DNA from: Ascaris suum
Taxonomy: Eukaryota; Nematoda; Chromadorea; Rhabditida; Ascarididae
Length of the DNA stretch: 64,000 bases
Reading direction: 5' to 3'
Assembly: GCA_013433145.1 (NCBI GenBank)
Contig: CM024173.1
Coordinates: forward strand, 3,954,101 to 4,018,100
The notes under the pieces were generated by a model. It was not told the DNA's origin. It saw only the letters and a program-made list of their open reading frames with translations, and made no database searches. The position numbers were made by a program, and so were the translations under genes. This document shows, piece by piece, positions 48,971-61,259 of this stretch; position 1 is the stretch's first letter, and each line of letters starts with the position of its first letter.

Positions 48971-51900
48971 CTGCAAACAAGCTCGAGGCGAACCGGTTTC
49001 GTGACTCTTTAAAAGCTATAAAACATAGCTATACCTCTTCAGACGCTTCCAGACCGTTCAAAAAACACAAAAGATTCGCTCTTGTGCGCCTTCGAAAATT
49101 TCCCCTCGTAAAGTGCATTACGCCGATGGCATATCTATGCTTCGCATGTGCATGCGCATCTGTCTGTTTCTCTGTCTTCTGGCAGTTCCACCTCGGGAGT
49201 AAATGAAAGTAGAGTTGAGCATTTAGTGTGCATAGTCTACATCATAAGATGGCCTCCTGTACCATATTTCACGTTGAGAGTTAACGTTGAAAGAAGTTGG
49301 AAATAATTTATGATGGAAAAAATCGACTTTTGTTTGACATCGGTCGACTTTTTATTTTAGGGTGCCCAGGTTACAACAAAAGCAAATCTTTTGTGGAAGA
49401 TTCGTGCCAACCGGCGAGTTACTTATAACCTGAAGGATTTATTAATTGTTGTTAACGTATAGAAAATAGTTCACTCAGGTGGGCAATTTGAAATCGCTTC
49501 GATGGCAGCTTATCTAGTATTCTTTATGATTTATCTTAAACACGCGTTGATACGGTGGCATGATCGATTTTCTAATTCATCGTATTTTACTCTCAGCGTT
49601 TCGAGGTGTGTAGGAAGATGCAAATGAGGATATCGGTGGAATATGGGAAGGGGTCGGTGTCTGTATTTATGTTCACCTCTCAATAAACACTTTTTTATAA
49701 AGTCCGCCCAGTGTGTAGAAATAGATGAGATTTATGCATACTCTAGATAGGAGTCATAAAATTTACTTCACTTTGTTGCACTCTCGGCCCCAAAAATTGT
49801 TAAACCTTGCTTAGTAGACAATAACTGCCTTCATATATAAAATATTCGAGATTTAGTGCACTGGTCACCGCTCACTCAGGCGGTTTTGTTACTTCCTTCG
49901 TGGAGTATCAGATGATCGTTGCAGTTACGAAAGTACCGTTTTTAACAGTCTTCTTTTACGGTTCTAGCCACAAAAGAAGAACGTTTCATTTACATTCTAT
50001 ACGCGTAGATAACGCGACCTTACCTCGTTTTTTGATGCGGAAGTCGTCATATCGCAGTGTGTTCATTCTTCTTGACTCAATAAGCAAATCGATATTCCAT
50101 TCTAGTGATTTTCGCGTATGAACAAACTCCCATGACGCAGCCGATTGTTAAGCAGCCTGACGCAGCCCGAGCAGTGTAGAAAATTTGCAGCTCAATCGAT
50201 GTCTTCTCATGATTTTCGACGATGCGTTGGTCAAGTGATGCTTTCGTCATTGTTGAATATTTTCGGGATGGTCGGAAGGAAGAATAAAAAGCATACTCTG
50301 TGTCACTCGATAAAGATTTCTATCCGTCGGAACCCGGCACTGATGCTCACTCAATCGCTTAACTGTGTTTCTGTTATAAAATTATAAGAGCTCAATCAAA
50401 ACTCTCTAAGCATTGCAAAACAGAAACGGCTGAAACGCACTACACAGCCATTTTAGGCAAATTTTCAAATAATTTAATTTTTTCTTTTTCAAAGAAGATG
50501 ACGTCATAATTTTATTTATTTATCTATTTATTTATCTATTCATTTATTTATTTACTTATTTATTTATTTATTTTTGCAATGAAATTTTTAAAAATGAATT
50601 ATTGGATGGCTCAGCAAATAGAGAGGGAACGATAGTTTTGAAGCAATACTGAAAGAATTTTGTGAAAATACGTTGTAATAAAAGGCAAAAAAATGAATAA
50701 AAAAGGCAACATGTATTTGCATTCAACAAAAGTTTTCCATTGTGCAGAATTTTATTTGCTTTGCTAATATTGAAGTTATTCTCATCTATGCTGATTCCCC
50801 AAATAGAATGTTTGCGTTTTCATTTGTATTTCATTGCAATTTATATTTGAAATATTTTTGATTTATCTTCATGGTCATAATTTTATGCGCTAAACTCTAT
50901 CGCTCTTTCGTTCTTCGTACCTGTTTCCTCATTTCATTTAATTTGATTAACAAACATATTGCGCCAAACAGAAAAATCTCACAATGGAACGATTCAAAAG
51001 TGGACCCAGCTTATTATTCGGTTCAATCCCTCATATATAATGCACTCATTTGTTGTTCACTATTAATTACAATTTTTATAAACATATCGTTATATTAAAG
51101 GATGCGGATCTCTCTCAATCATTTTTACCTGTAAGGTGATAAAGAAGAGTTTATCCTAGAATAAAAATATCAGTTAAGAGGCATTCAGTACAACAATATG
51201 ATTAGCAGTATCAGCTACTAGTATTTTATGATAAGTTTCTATTCATGAATATTATCAATATCTCCTCGAAAGCATGAAAGTTTTTTCAAGATAAAGAAAA
51301 AAAAATCATGAAGAAACTGTAAGCGTTGATTTGAAGTGATTTGTTATCAGTTCGCTTCACCTATCAACAACTTAACAGACGCGTTGTTTGCGATTTGGGC
51401 GCTGACATTATCGCAAAAAAAATAAAGATAATATTTTAGACTATTGACAGCACAACAAAAAAATTTGCCTTCCGCTAGTCCGAGTGCTTTAGGTGGAAAA
51501 ATGCTTTTTTCTTTTTGAAATGCAGTTCCCATATTTGTTTTCAGATGTGAGTAGTCTGCACTGCTCTATCGAGTATGTTTATTATGTACCTATTATATAC
51601 GAAAGACATTCGTAGTTCATTTCAGCAAAAAAAAAAATTCTAGAATTGAAATTTATAATGCAATCATATAACGCCATCATTAATTGCACCTTCGTCGGGT
51701 GTATTCCGATTGCGCATTTCGTATTCGACAACATTTGCGTTCGTTTGTTTTAACCGGATTGCGTTCCATTCATACTCAATATTAAATTGAGTTTCCTACT
51801 GTAATTGTAATTATATCAATTTGTGAATTTGCCATACTTAATTTGTTTGCAAACAATGCATTCAAATGAATACTGCACCTGTCGTTGGTTCAATTTTATA

Positions 51901-54900
51901 ATAACATTGGTTTTTATTGCAGTCGAAACACCCATCAAATTAATCGCTGGAAAGCAATTCCGCAATAGCTCAATCGGTTATAGCGAAGAGCGGAAATATG
52001 CAGCATCGCTGGTTTGGTTCCCATACGAGGGGAAAGGTTTTCATTCTTAACCAAACAGTAGTTATCACTTGCTTTTTGGTCTCTGAGTCTATGTAGAAAA
52101 TTCAGAGCTTAGACAGTTAAGGATACCACTTCTTTGTTGGGCTTCCATAGTGAGGATTATATGCAAATAAATCTTGTGTTCCTAAGTATGTCTGATATGT
52201 TCTTATTAGTAGATTACTGCTGGTATATTTAATCACTCGTTGCAACTATACGATTTGAATCAGTAAGCGGATACAGCAAAACTAGGCTCGAATGTGAATT
52301 TAAAATCACTTCAAAAAAGATAATGTGTCTGATGAATGGTAAGCATATCTGCTCAGATATGTCTAATGTCTGATAAACATAAGAACAATGAGCTTTACTT
52401 CCCGGTCATATTTGATTTTAGGCGATCGTCCGAATTTTCTTCCAATCCTTGTTATCGCTTGTGACCATTCCAGCTATCACAGGTGCATAACAACCGGCTC
52501 AAGGAAAAAAAATCTTCGACACTAATTCTATTGCCACTTATATTGCATAGAATTGAGAAAAAAAAAGCCGCAAAAGGACACACTTCGCTGCTTTATCATT
52601 CTATCATAATCTTAAACTCCAAACGCTCATCTCGTTCTCCCTTTCTCCCCAGTCGACTAAAAAAGTGTTCCGCATGCAAATTCGGAAATGCAAATATTGC
52701 AATTGTTTTACCCTCTCTCCCTCATTGTTCTCTTGCCATATATTGCTTCTTTCAATTTGTTCTACGATGAAACAGCTGGGAACAGACAAACCAGTCCATA
52801 ATGAAATTTGCTTTTGCCTTTTCTCACATATGGATATCAATTGTGCATGTGCATTGCACGCAGAGCGCTAATGATTGAACTGTGTAAAACAAAGTTCACA
52901 GTGCACGTTATTAATAATGTGCTTATAAACTACGCACAAAAATTTGCATGTTCCTGTTGCCGTTACGAACATACGACATTTGCATATGCAAATTTTTTTA
53001 CATATGTTGCAAAAATGCATAAATTTACATTTTTGCATAAATTAAATTTAAAAAAAAATCAGAGATCTAAGTGTTGCTTTAATTGAATATTATATGCATA
53101 TTATTGCTTATATATTTATATAATTCTTCAAAGTATTTATTAGCAAACAAGAAACATATGATTTAAGCTTGATGTTGCATATTTCCTATAGAAGTGCTCA
53201 AAGAACACACAACATTTCTTCATTGTTGTGTTCCACTTGATACAGCTTCCTCCCGATGCAGTGAGCTTTGATCATTGATCATTGATCAGTGAGCACTCGT
53301 GGTTCGCATATGCTCCTCATTGCGAACAAAAGCATTCATCTTTTTCGTTTATCGCATTCGTTTTCTGAGATTTTTTTATCGTTTCTTTAACGAAAATTTC
53401 GTTATTTTGGGTTTCAATATTTGTTGCCCACTAAATTAAATAAAAATTAAATAATAATTGCGGAAATCGAATTTTATCGCCTGCAAAATGCTCTCCGTTA
53501 TTTTAATTTCAATTCTCTCAATCAAAAAGTTTCATACTCGCTTCCATCATTGCAACAATAGCAATTGGGCAGAGATGAATTTTTGCTGCTTCGTGTCCTC
53601 CTCATCGCATTTGGAAAAGAAATGATTTCGAGCGACAACTGATCCATAAATATTTTGCGGGAGATTTCATATATCGCTCGCTGATTTTTTTTTTCATCGA
53701 ATTTTTCCCAGCATCACAAATTTCTTCCTCTCTTAAAGTAAAAAGAGATATTAGAGATAAATCAACAATCTCATAACCAATCGCCGATTGAAATGAATAT
53801 TTTCGACGCCTCAAATTTGTCAAAAAATCAAACGTTTCATAAAATATCGGATGAAATATTCAACAACGGCATTGTTTTAAAAAATTGTTAAAGATGGAAA
53901 AACACTGCCTAACTTAAGATTGGAGAAAACAAATCGCGAATAATAAATAGCAGAGGTAAAATCACTTAATTAACGAATGAGATCGCTGATAGCATAAAGG
54001 TAGAAGAATTATGGAATATTTGTTAAAAAAAAATATTTTCAGCTCAACATAGGGCCACCATCCGTTACTGCGAGTTTTAGTTTTTTTGGCGATGTGTTCG
54101 TTTATTACGCTTATACTGACTGAGTAATCGTATTTGACTTATGCCTTACAGTGATTGTGAATAGCTAAAATAAGTTGCATCAAACATGCCTCAAATATAC
54201 AAACCTACTTCAGAAAAAATGACACCTGGAAAATTCGTTTATTATGCACAGCTACACTGAAGTTTTTTTTCCTCACTTATAGTATACTATGCTAAGAAAT
54301 TTTTCAATTACAATTATAATTTAGTATATACTTTGCAATAGTAATTTCTTAATATATTTTCAGCACAATTTCAGAAATGCGTCGTTGAAGCGATATTTCT
54401 TTAAAATTTCACAGCGACTTGAATAGAGACATTCGATTCACTTCAATTCGATGTATACATTAGAGATTTGCACCTTCACTTTTCTGCAAAAATTCTTTAA
54501 AGGGGATTTTTTCTAACTTATCGATATGATCGTTATCTATGATCGTTTTCTTTTTCGACGCACCTGACGAACTGATATTCAAAACAATCGGACGCCACGA
54601 AGAATATGAAACTATTTTCGAATCGATACAACAAATACAATTCTCATTAATATATAAACGTTTAATAAAAGTAATGATAGCAAAATGCTGAAGTATAAAG
54701 AGTTCACTTGGAAGCACAATGCATTGAGCACATTGTCAGCTCTTTATCTACTGCGATTTTCATATTGGCACACCTTTGCTGCGATGAGATGACACCTATC
54801 ATTTACCTGCAATATCATTTTTATCGACGGTAATAATATAAATGAGCATTTAGGTAATTAATATGCAACCAAAACAACAAAGAATACCGTAATCTAGGTG

Positions 54901-57900
54901 AGAATACAGTCTTATAGCATTCCACATAAAAGTGGCATTCTCATTTCCATTATTCAACAATAAATTAATCATTCAAAGTGCCACATTTCCTTCGACCAAT
55001 GACGTCATTTGAAGAGATCATCCCACTCGAAAAACGACGAAAGCGAACGTTCTATCCGAAAAAAAAACTAGGTAAACAGACTTCAATGAGACTGTCTATT
55101 TATAATTTTGAAAGAGTGAGTTGCTGTTGAGGGGTCTATATACACAGTATTATCCCTTACACTATCACTTTTTGCCGAAATTTCGCTTCCTAGTGCACAA
55201 AGACGAGTAAACATGAGCATCGACAACAGCAACCGAAATACAGTCATATAGGTAATATTTTTGTAAGTAACGCAACCAAAAATTACGATAAATATTCAAA
55301 TTAATCATATTGTTACAATATTTTTATTGCAATATTCATTACAGTGTTTCTTATAGTATCGCAGCAGTCATAACGAGTTAGTGCCATATCAAATACCTCT
55401 CATTCAACCACAGAGTAACGATGTAATTTCTATTCAACGCTTAGATTACAGATTATACTGAGGCATTTATTGATGTTTTCTTGCTTAAAAAGAGAATAAA
55501 TATTATTTGAAGACGCAGACCGCAATGCAATAAAAATGGCAATAAGGAGATAATTTCATTGCAAACATTGCATTTCCTCTATTGCATTTTTTCAGTCGGA
55601 AGTACTAAAGTGATGCGAAACATGTTCGAAACAAACATCTATCATCGATTAATATATGAATGCAATCTTATTGCACATAAGTTCGCATGTGATTTGCATT
55701 ATCTCCTCTCATTATAATTACTCGTTGAATTTCACAGAGATTTTACAAAATCTCGTCGATGCAGCAAGAGAAAATCACTTCAGACAATACTTTGAAAAAT
55801 TTTCTCAAATTTTCAGCCCATAAAATTCGAAATTTTTGCGGTTTATAAAACTTCCAACGATCCAACCGGAAATTATCAACAATTTTGACACTTATTTGTC
55901 GTCTTATGGAAATTCCCACTCTGCAAACAAGTTCTTTTCTTGCGTAAAATTTGAGAAATTTCTTCAAAAATTTCACTGTATTTGCTCGAAATTTCCTTTT
56001 CGCATTCTCTCATAGAATTTTCAAATTGGCGTCGGCAATTTCAAATGAGAATAAAAAAATCGAAAAATTCACTGATAAGGAACTAAAAGGATCGCTTTTT
56101 TTAAAATTTACTATTTATTTGATTTAATACAACTCAAACGTTTAAATAAACATATTTAATAGGGGGAAGAAGCCATGAAAAAATCAATTAGAACAATATA
56201 ATCACAACGATTTGAAAATGCGAAATGTTTGACTCATTTCATTTCGATTTTTTTAAATATTATTATTACTAGTTTATGAGTGCACATCTCCTTCGAGGAG
56301 AAATTGTCTTCAGCAGTATGTTTCACCCGCGTCCCTTCCTCCGCTTTCCCATCCTCCCACTTCCCAGTTCAGTCAAGTAAAAACGATTGATGCACACCAG
56401 AAACCCGCACAACATGTTATTTACATTCCGACAATCTCAATGAGCAGCTGTAAAAATTATATATCGCCAAATAATGGGGTCTCCTGTAAAACTAACTGTT
56501 TGCGTGAATTGCAATCAAAATTTTCTTATTTGCCCAAATAGATCGTGAAATAGCACGGGGAAACTTAATATTCCATTCATTCTTACGTATGGCACAAAAT
56601 GCGGCTCTCGTCATATAGAAAACGGTGCAATATTATTTGCAAACGGTTGCAAATTACAGAGAATGTGATCAGTAGAGAAGACAAATCATAAAGCAACTCG
56701 TCTTAACAAAAAGCGTAGAAGAATCGAATTTTATCGGCGTGATTTTCTTGATCAAAGAGCTGCAACTGCCACCTATGCAGACAGACACATACATTTGCAG
56801 ACATTTGCCCACAGACAAATAAAATATTACCGCAATGAACTCTTGCAGAATTCTGCAAAAAGCGCCCGAGGTCATGAGGTGATAGCGCATTCGCATCTAA
56901 TTTCCTTTTTTCAAAACGTTTCTTTTAACAGTTCATTTGTAAATGATAACGGAGTCATATCACGCATCCGTTCACAACGTTGGTTGGAATCGCGAAAATA
57001 AGGAAGAAGTAACCACTAAATTGCCACATTCTATATCGAATGTCGCGTGCACAGCAACTTTTTCATGAAACTCTGATAAAGCAATTTTGATAAATCTGTT
57101 CAAAAACTCCAATAGAGCAGAGAACATTAGAATCTCAAATTTTCTTATTTTATTTCAACGTTATTCAACGTTCCACATAAAGAAAACACCTATACGAGTA
57201 TATATAAGAGCAATAGCATGATCATAGAAAAGCAATAAAATACATTCAACATATGCAAATATTACTAATTAGTAAACATTACTGCTTGACTATTTTGTGC
57301 AGGAAATATGCACCGAATCCGTGCAATATGGCAGTTGGAGAGCATTTGTGCGTTCTTTGATGCGGGATGCGAATGTGTGGGCCAATGAACGTGTATCCCG
57401 CGTGCTCACTCGTACGCATTAATTCATCGCCATGTGGCATTGCTGTATTCGTCGCACGGATGCACCAATTCGCTTTTTTTTTGCATCCTTATCCCCTCCA
57501 TTAATTTCCGTGGCATTGCAGTTGCGAAATGTTTATAGATCAGTGATTAACCCTTGTTATGCTTAAGTTTACAGTTAAGCTGCAACTCGTTGTAAAAAGT
57601 TGCTAGTGAATCATAAAAATTAAAGTACTTCGAGAGAAAAAAGGTGAGCAAAAATGGTGAATTAAAGTACTTGAAAGTAATTGGTGGCATCGAATAAATA
57701 TTCCATTTCATTTTGGTTGTGTAAAATTCGCTCGGTTTATGCAAAACTTTCTTCCCAAAAATATTCCAAATTTTTCAAAAATGAACTTTTTTTTTGAATT
57801 TTAGAAGGTTTTTCTGTAAGAAAATTTTCTAAGAGATCTAGCCGAAATTTTTATTTAACACCTTATCAGGTTTTCTTAATTGACCAATATTTAATAAGGT

Positions 57901-60415
57901 TTTTTCCATAAGTTATCATCGTCTATGTAGTTTTTGTGTACTTTTTTATTGACAGCTTCCGCCGAACATATGTCTATCAATCAAATACTCGGACGTCATT
58001 GTTTACCTTTTGGTTGAATATCTTTGGCTGTAAATAACCGAGTGATAATTTGTGACAAACGTTTCATCACGGTTTACTTGATTACAAGAATATTGTGTTC
58101 GATATGACTGCAGTTTCAGGTCATTAATCAGGTTTCTTTCTATTGGATCTAAACGACTTCTAAATCTTTCGCACTAACTTTCGATTCAATATCTTTTTTC
58201 ATTATTGCATATTTGAATATGAGAAATTTGCATAAATAGTAATAAAAACGTTCGTTTTTATGCACTACGAAGTCGAGAAGTTAATTAAATTTTTGCTTTT
58301 TAAGCGGAAAACCTGAGGGCATATAGTGAGCGTCGAAAGCATTGTGGAACAGTGGTGCGATGTTTTCACAAGCCAGAAACTCCATTGCAAATAGTGCCAC
58401 AAACTCCTTTTTGGTCTTTCACTTTAAAAAAATTTGCTCAAGAACATTAAGGTATGTTGGCCAGGATAGCGGGACGTGGGGGGAGGGGGTATAATTGCAC
58501 ATTCTACAAGTGATCTTTATAGAGGTAGAGAACGTTTTAATAGATAGGCTGTAACAAAAGCCTTTTGCGACGGTCTCACCCATATCGCGCACATATCACT
58601 CTTATCACTGCTTATTTATGATAGATCGAGCAAAGTGGAAAAATAATAAAAGGTCGGTTTATGAGGACATATGAATGACATATGAAGATCATGCATTTAC
58701 TGATATTAGCGTTTTTATGAGCGAGGTTATGGGTGACACATCGAGAGAGTGCTGCCAACCGATGGGACAGCTATAGCGATTATGGCCGATATGAATGTTT
58801 GCGTGATCTGTTGCTTTCAAGGTATATTACGTGAACTACTCTTTAGTCGCAATTTCTTATCACCTTTGGAATTACTAATGACGTATGAATGAACGTATTA
58901 GATGATCACGAGCAACTGTTTTCGACGAACAAGGAGACATAAAAGTATTTGAAATGTAAGTGTATTTCCAGTGGAAATCTCTTAATCGGAGTGTAGTCCT
59001 TATCAGTGGTCCACAAAAGGCAGTGGTGCACTATCAAGCATATAGCATTAAACACTGGCAGTGCATGCCTCTATGCTTTCCGATGTTTACTCATCCAATG
59101 AGTTGTTTTTGACGACTTTTTTGTTTACTTTCTCATTGGTTTTGTTATCTGAGTTATCATGACGCAAATGTAACTCGTTGAGGCGATTTCCTGCGCTATT
59201 CGACTATCGCGCGGAAAAGCCTGAAATGATGAGAACTACCTTTTCCGGTAATTTCACCCTTTGGCTATCTTTTGTTTACTTACTGAAGATATTCGTCTTG
59301 AGAATAGTACCCTTCAGACCATATTGTTGCTAATTCAATGTTTTTCGATGTATGTTAGCATATTTGTTTTAACTCACTTATTATTTCATAATAAATGCTA
59401 TAAATAATCATTTTTAACACCGCAAACGTCAGCTAACAAATAGAAATAATCAATACCTAAAATCCTGGAAATATACGAGGTCCAAAATTCCGGAGATCTA
59501 GGCGGCCTAAAATTATTTTCAAGATTTATCTCCGTTGTTTTTGCAGCCTGTTTTCTGTAGCGAATGGAAGAAATTCTTTCTGAAACAATCCTCATGTAAA
59601 TTATAAAGGAAAAAAAAGCAAAAAAAGACTTGAAGAAGCGCTTTAAAATCGTTTACATTTATCGGCGTTTCCCTGAATGATAAACGATGGTTTTTGGAAT
59701 GCGACATTTTGTTTTCGGACCGAACGTTCGTTTCGATGAATTCTTTTTCTTGCTGCTATGCCGGATTCATAGATGCCATAGCACAGGTGACATAAATATA
59801 AGCCAGGTGACGTGAAGTTAAGGCAATAAACCTAAATTTGAGGCCGAAGGTAATGCAACGATTAATATGAAAGTGTTAAATATTAATGAGATTGGTGTTA
59901 ACTAATCGAAACCTGTTATGTGAAGGAAGTTTTTCTTTCATTTCGCAATCAAATCAGAACATTTCGCCTTAATTATTATTGGAGAGACACATTTGAAAAT
60001 AAACAATTTTTGTGCTTATTGTTTTTAATATTTCTTGATGATTACGTTTTGATTGCAGAAAGATTTTTCGAAGAATTTCTCTCCAAAAATCTGAAAGTTA
60101 TTCGGAATTTTTATTCGATTTTATTTCGTTAATCTGTGCTTAGTTAATTAATCAGAAAGTCGAAAATTATTGAATATTCATTGCATTTATATATTGCAGC
60201 ATTATAATATTTTTAAATTAATCGGACATAAATGAAATCTGTCTTTGAGTTATTTGTTTACGCAATATTTACATAGAAATTACGTTGAAGCATTCTCCAC
60301 ACTTTGCATTTGTACATAAAAATAGCTAAAAAATCGCTATTGCTGCATGGTCAAACGCCACTGTGGTACTTCAATCAAGCTACATAAAGTTGCAATAAAT
60401 ATTGCTTGATTGCAG
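48971..60415. other. gene-poor AT-rich region
   Basis: I see no supported gene in about 11 kb. Visible items: a minus-strand frame open across 49050-49200 ending SEE at a GTATAGC donor (phase incompatible with exon 48781-48970), the (TTTA)n repeat at 50511-50575, a triple TTGATCA-type short repeat near 53270, and many TTTGCAT/ATTGCA words. It may be a large intron or simple intergenic DNA. Confidence 0.45.
50511..50575. repeat. (TTTA)n imperfect tetranucleotide repeat
   Basis: About 16 units of TTTA with scattered C substitutions (TCTA, TTCA, TTAC), in intergenic DNA. Confidence 0.95.
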
Positions 60416-60607
60416 GTAGGCAACTGTAATTGCCGAACCAAACCTTTGATTGTCATGAATCACAATGTGTTGTTATTTGTGAGGCAAAAAATTGGCTACA
60501 ACACATATCGTGCATCTGCGCTTTCCCATTTGCCACAAAGTTTGTACGAACGCAGACTATCACCTATATTGAAGGAAATAGAAAACCGCAAGCAGGATGA
60601 ATACTGA
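60416..60607 (+). CDS. candidate terminal exon of an unknown plus-strand gene
   Basis: A good acceptor (GCTTGATTGCAG) is followed by 63 codons in phase 0 and a TGA. The peptide starts VGNCNCRTKPLIVMNHN, continues LLFVRQKIGYNTYRAS and ends in a basic/acidic helix-like tail (LKEIENRKQDEY). A poly(A)-like AATAAA lies about 270 bases downstream, near 60880. Composition is protein-like for such AT-rich DNA. I do not recognise the family and found no preceding exon. Confidence 0.3.
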   Translation, partial: VGNCNCRTKPLIVMNHNVLLFVRQKIGYNTYRASALSHLPQSLYERRLSPILKEIENRKQDEY

Positions 60608-61232
60608 GGTGGTTTTTTTGCTGAGTGTAATGATGTATACGAAGTGCGAATGATTGCTAGGAAACGCGTTCATGAACACCGAAGAAAACTGCTCTTTAAC
60701 GAAATATAGCCTCCTCCCCTCATTGATTTCAGGGATGTCACACAATTCATGCTTCTTCGAATTATATTTGTCGGTTATCCCTATCTTCCCTCTCTCTCTC
60801 CTTCCACTTCCGCTCCTCTTCCCGACTATGAAAAAACCGCAAAAATGATTACAGTGTTTCAGCTCGAGCTCTTTAAGTAAATAAATAAAAATATTTAAAT
60901 ATTATGAAGGTCAATATCTACAATATAGCATATATTTGATGCATATATTAACTAAACGCTTTTCTTGCTATGCGAAGGATTGTTATTTTATTCAAGAAAA
61001 GGTGGGTGCTATTATTATGACGTGGCGATAGCAAATTGCTAACCTCAGGCAATGAGACCATAAGCCGCCGATCGAAGTTCACATGTGCTCGTGCGATCAG
61101 TGAGTTTTTTTATCGAAGCGATGCGCACATAAAAGAGGCGATTGATTGCCCTTTAAGCAGTCGTATTGCAGTGTTTGTGTTGCTGTGCTGACGTCGTTTC
61201 GCTGAATCTCTCTCCTCGAGATAGAACACAAA

Positions 61233-61259
61233 ATGCGGGGCAAAAGCCATGAAGAAAAT
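61233..61259 (+). CDS. possible first exon (MRGKSHEEN) of an unknown gene
   Basis: An ATG in an A-rich context (ACACAAAATGCG) is followed by nine codons and a near-perfect donor, AAT-GTAAGTTTTTT. A CpG-containing stretch upstream (61120-61230) could be a promoter or 5' UTR. No downstream exon was identified, so this is only a hint. Confidence 0.15.
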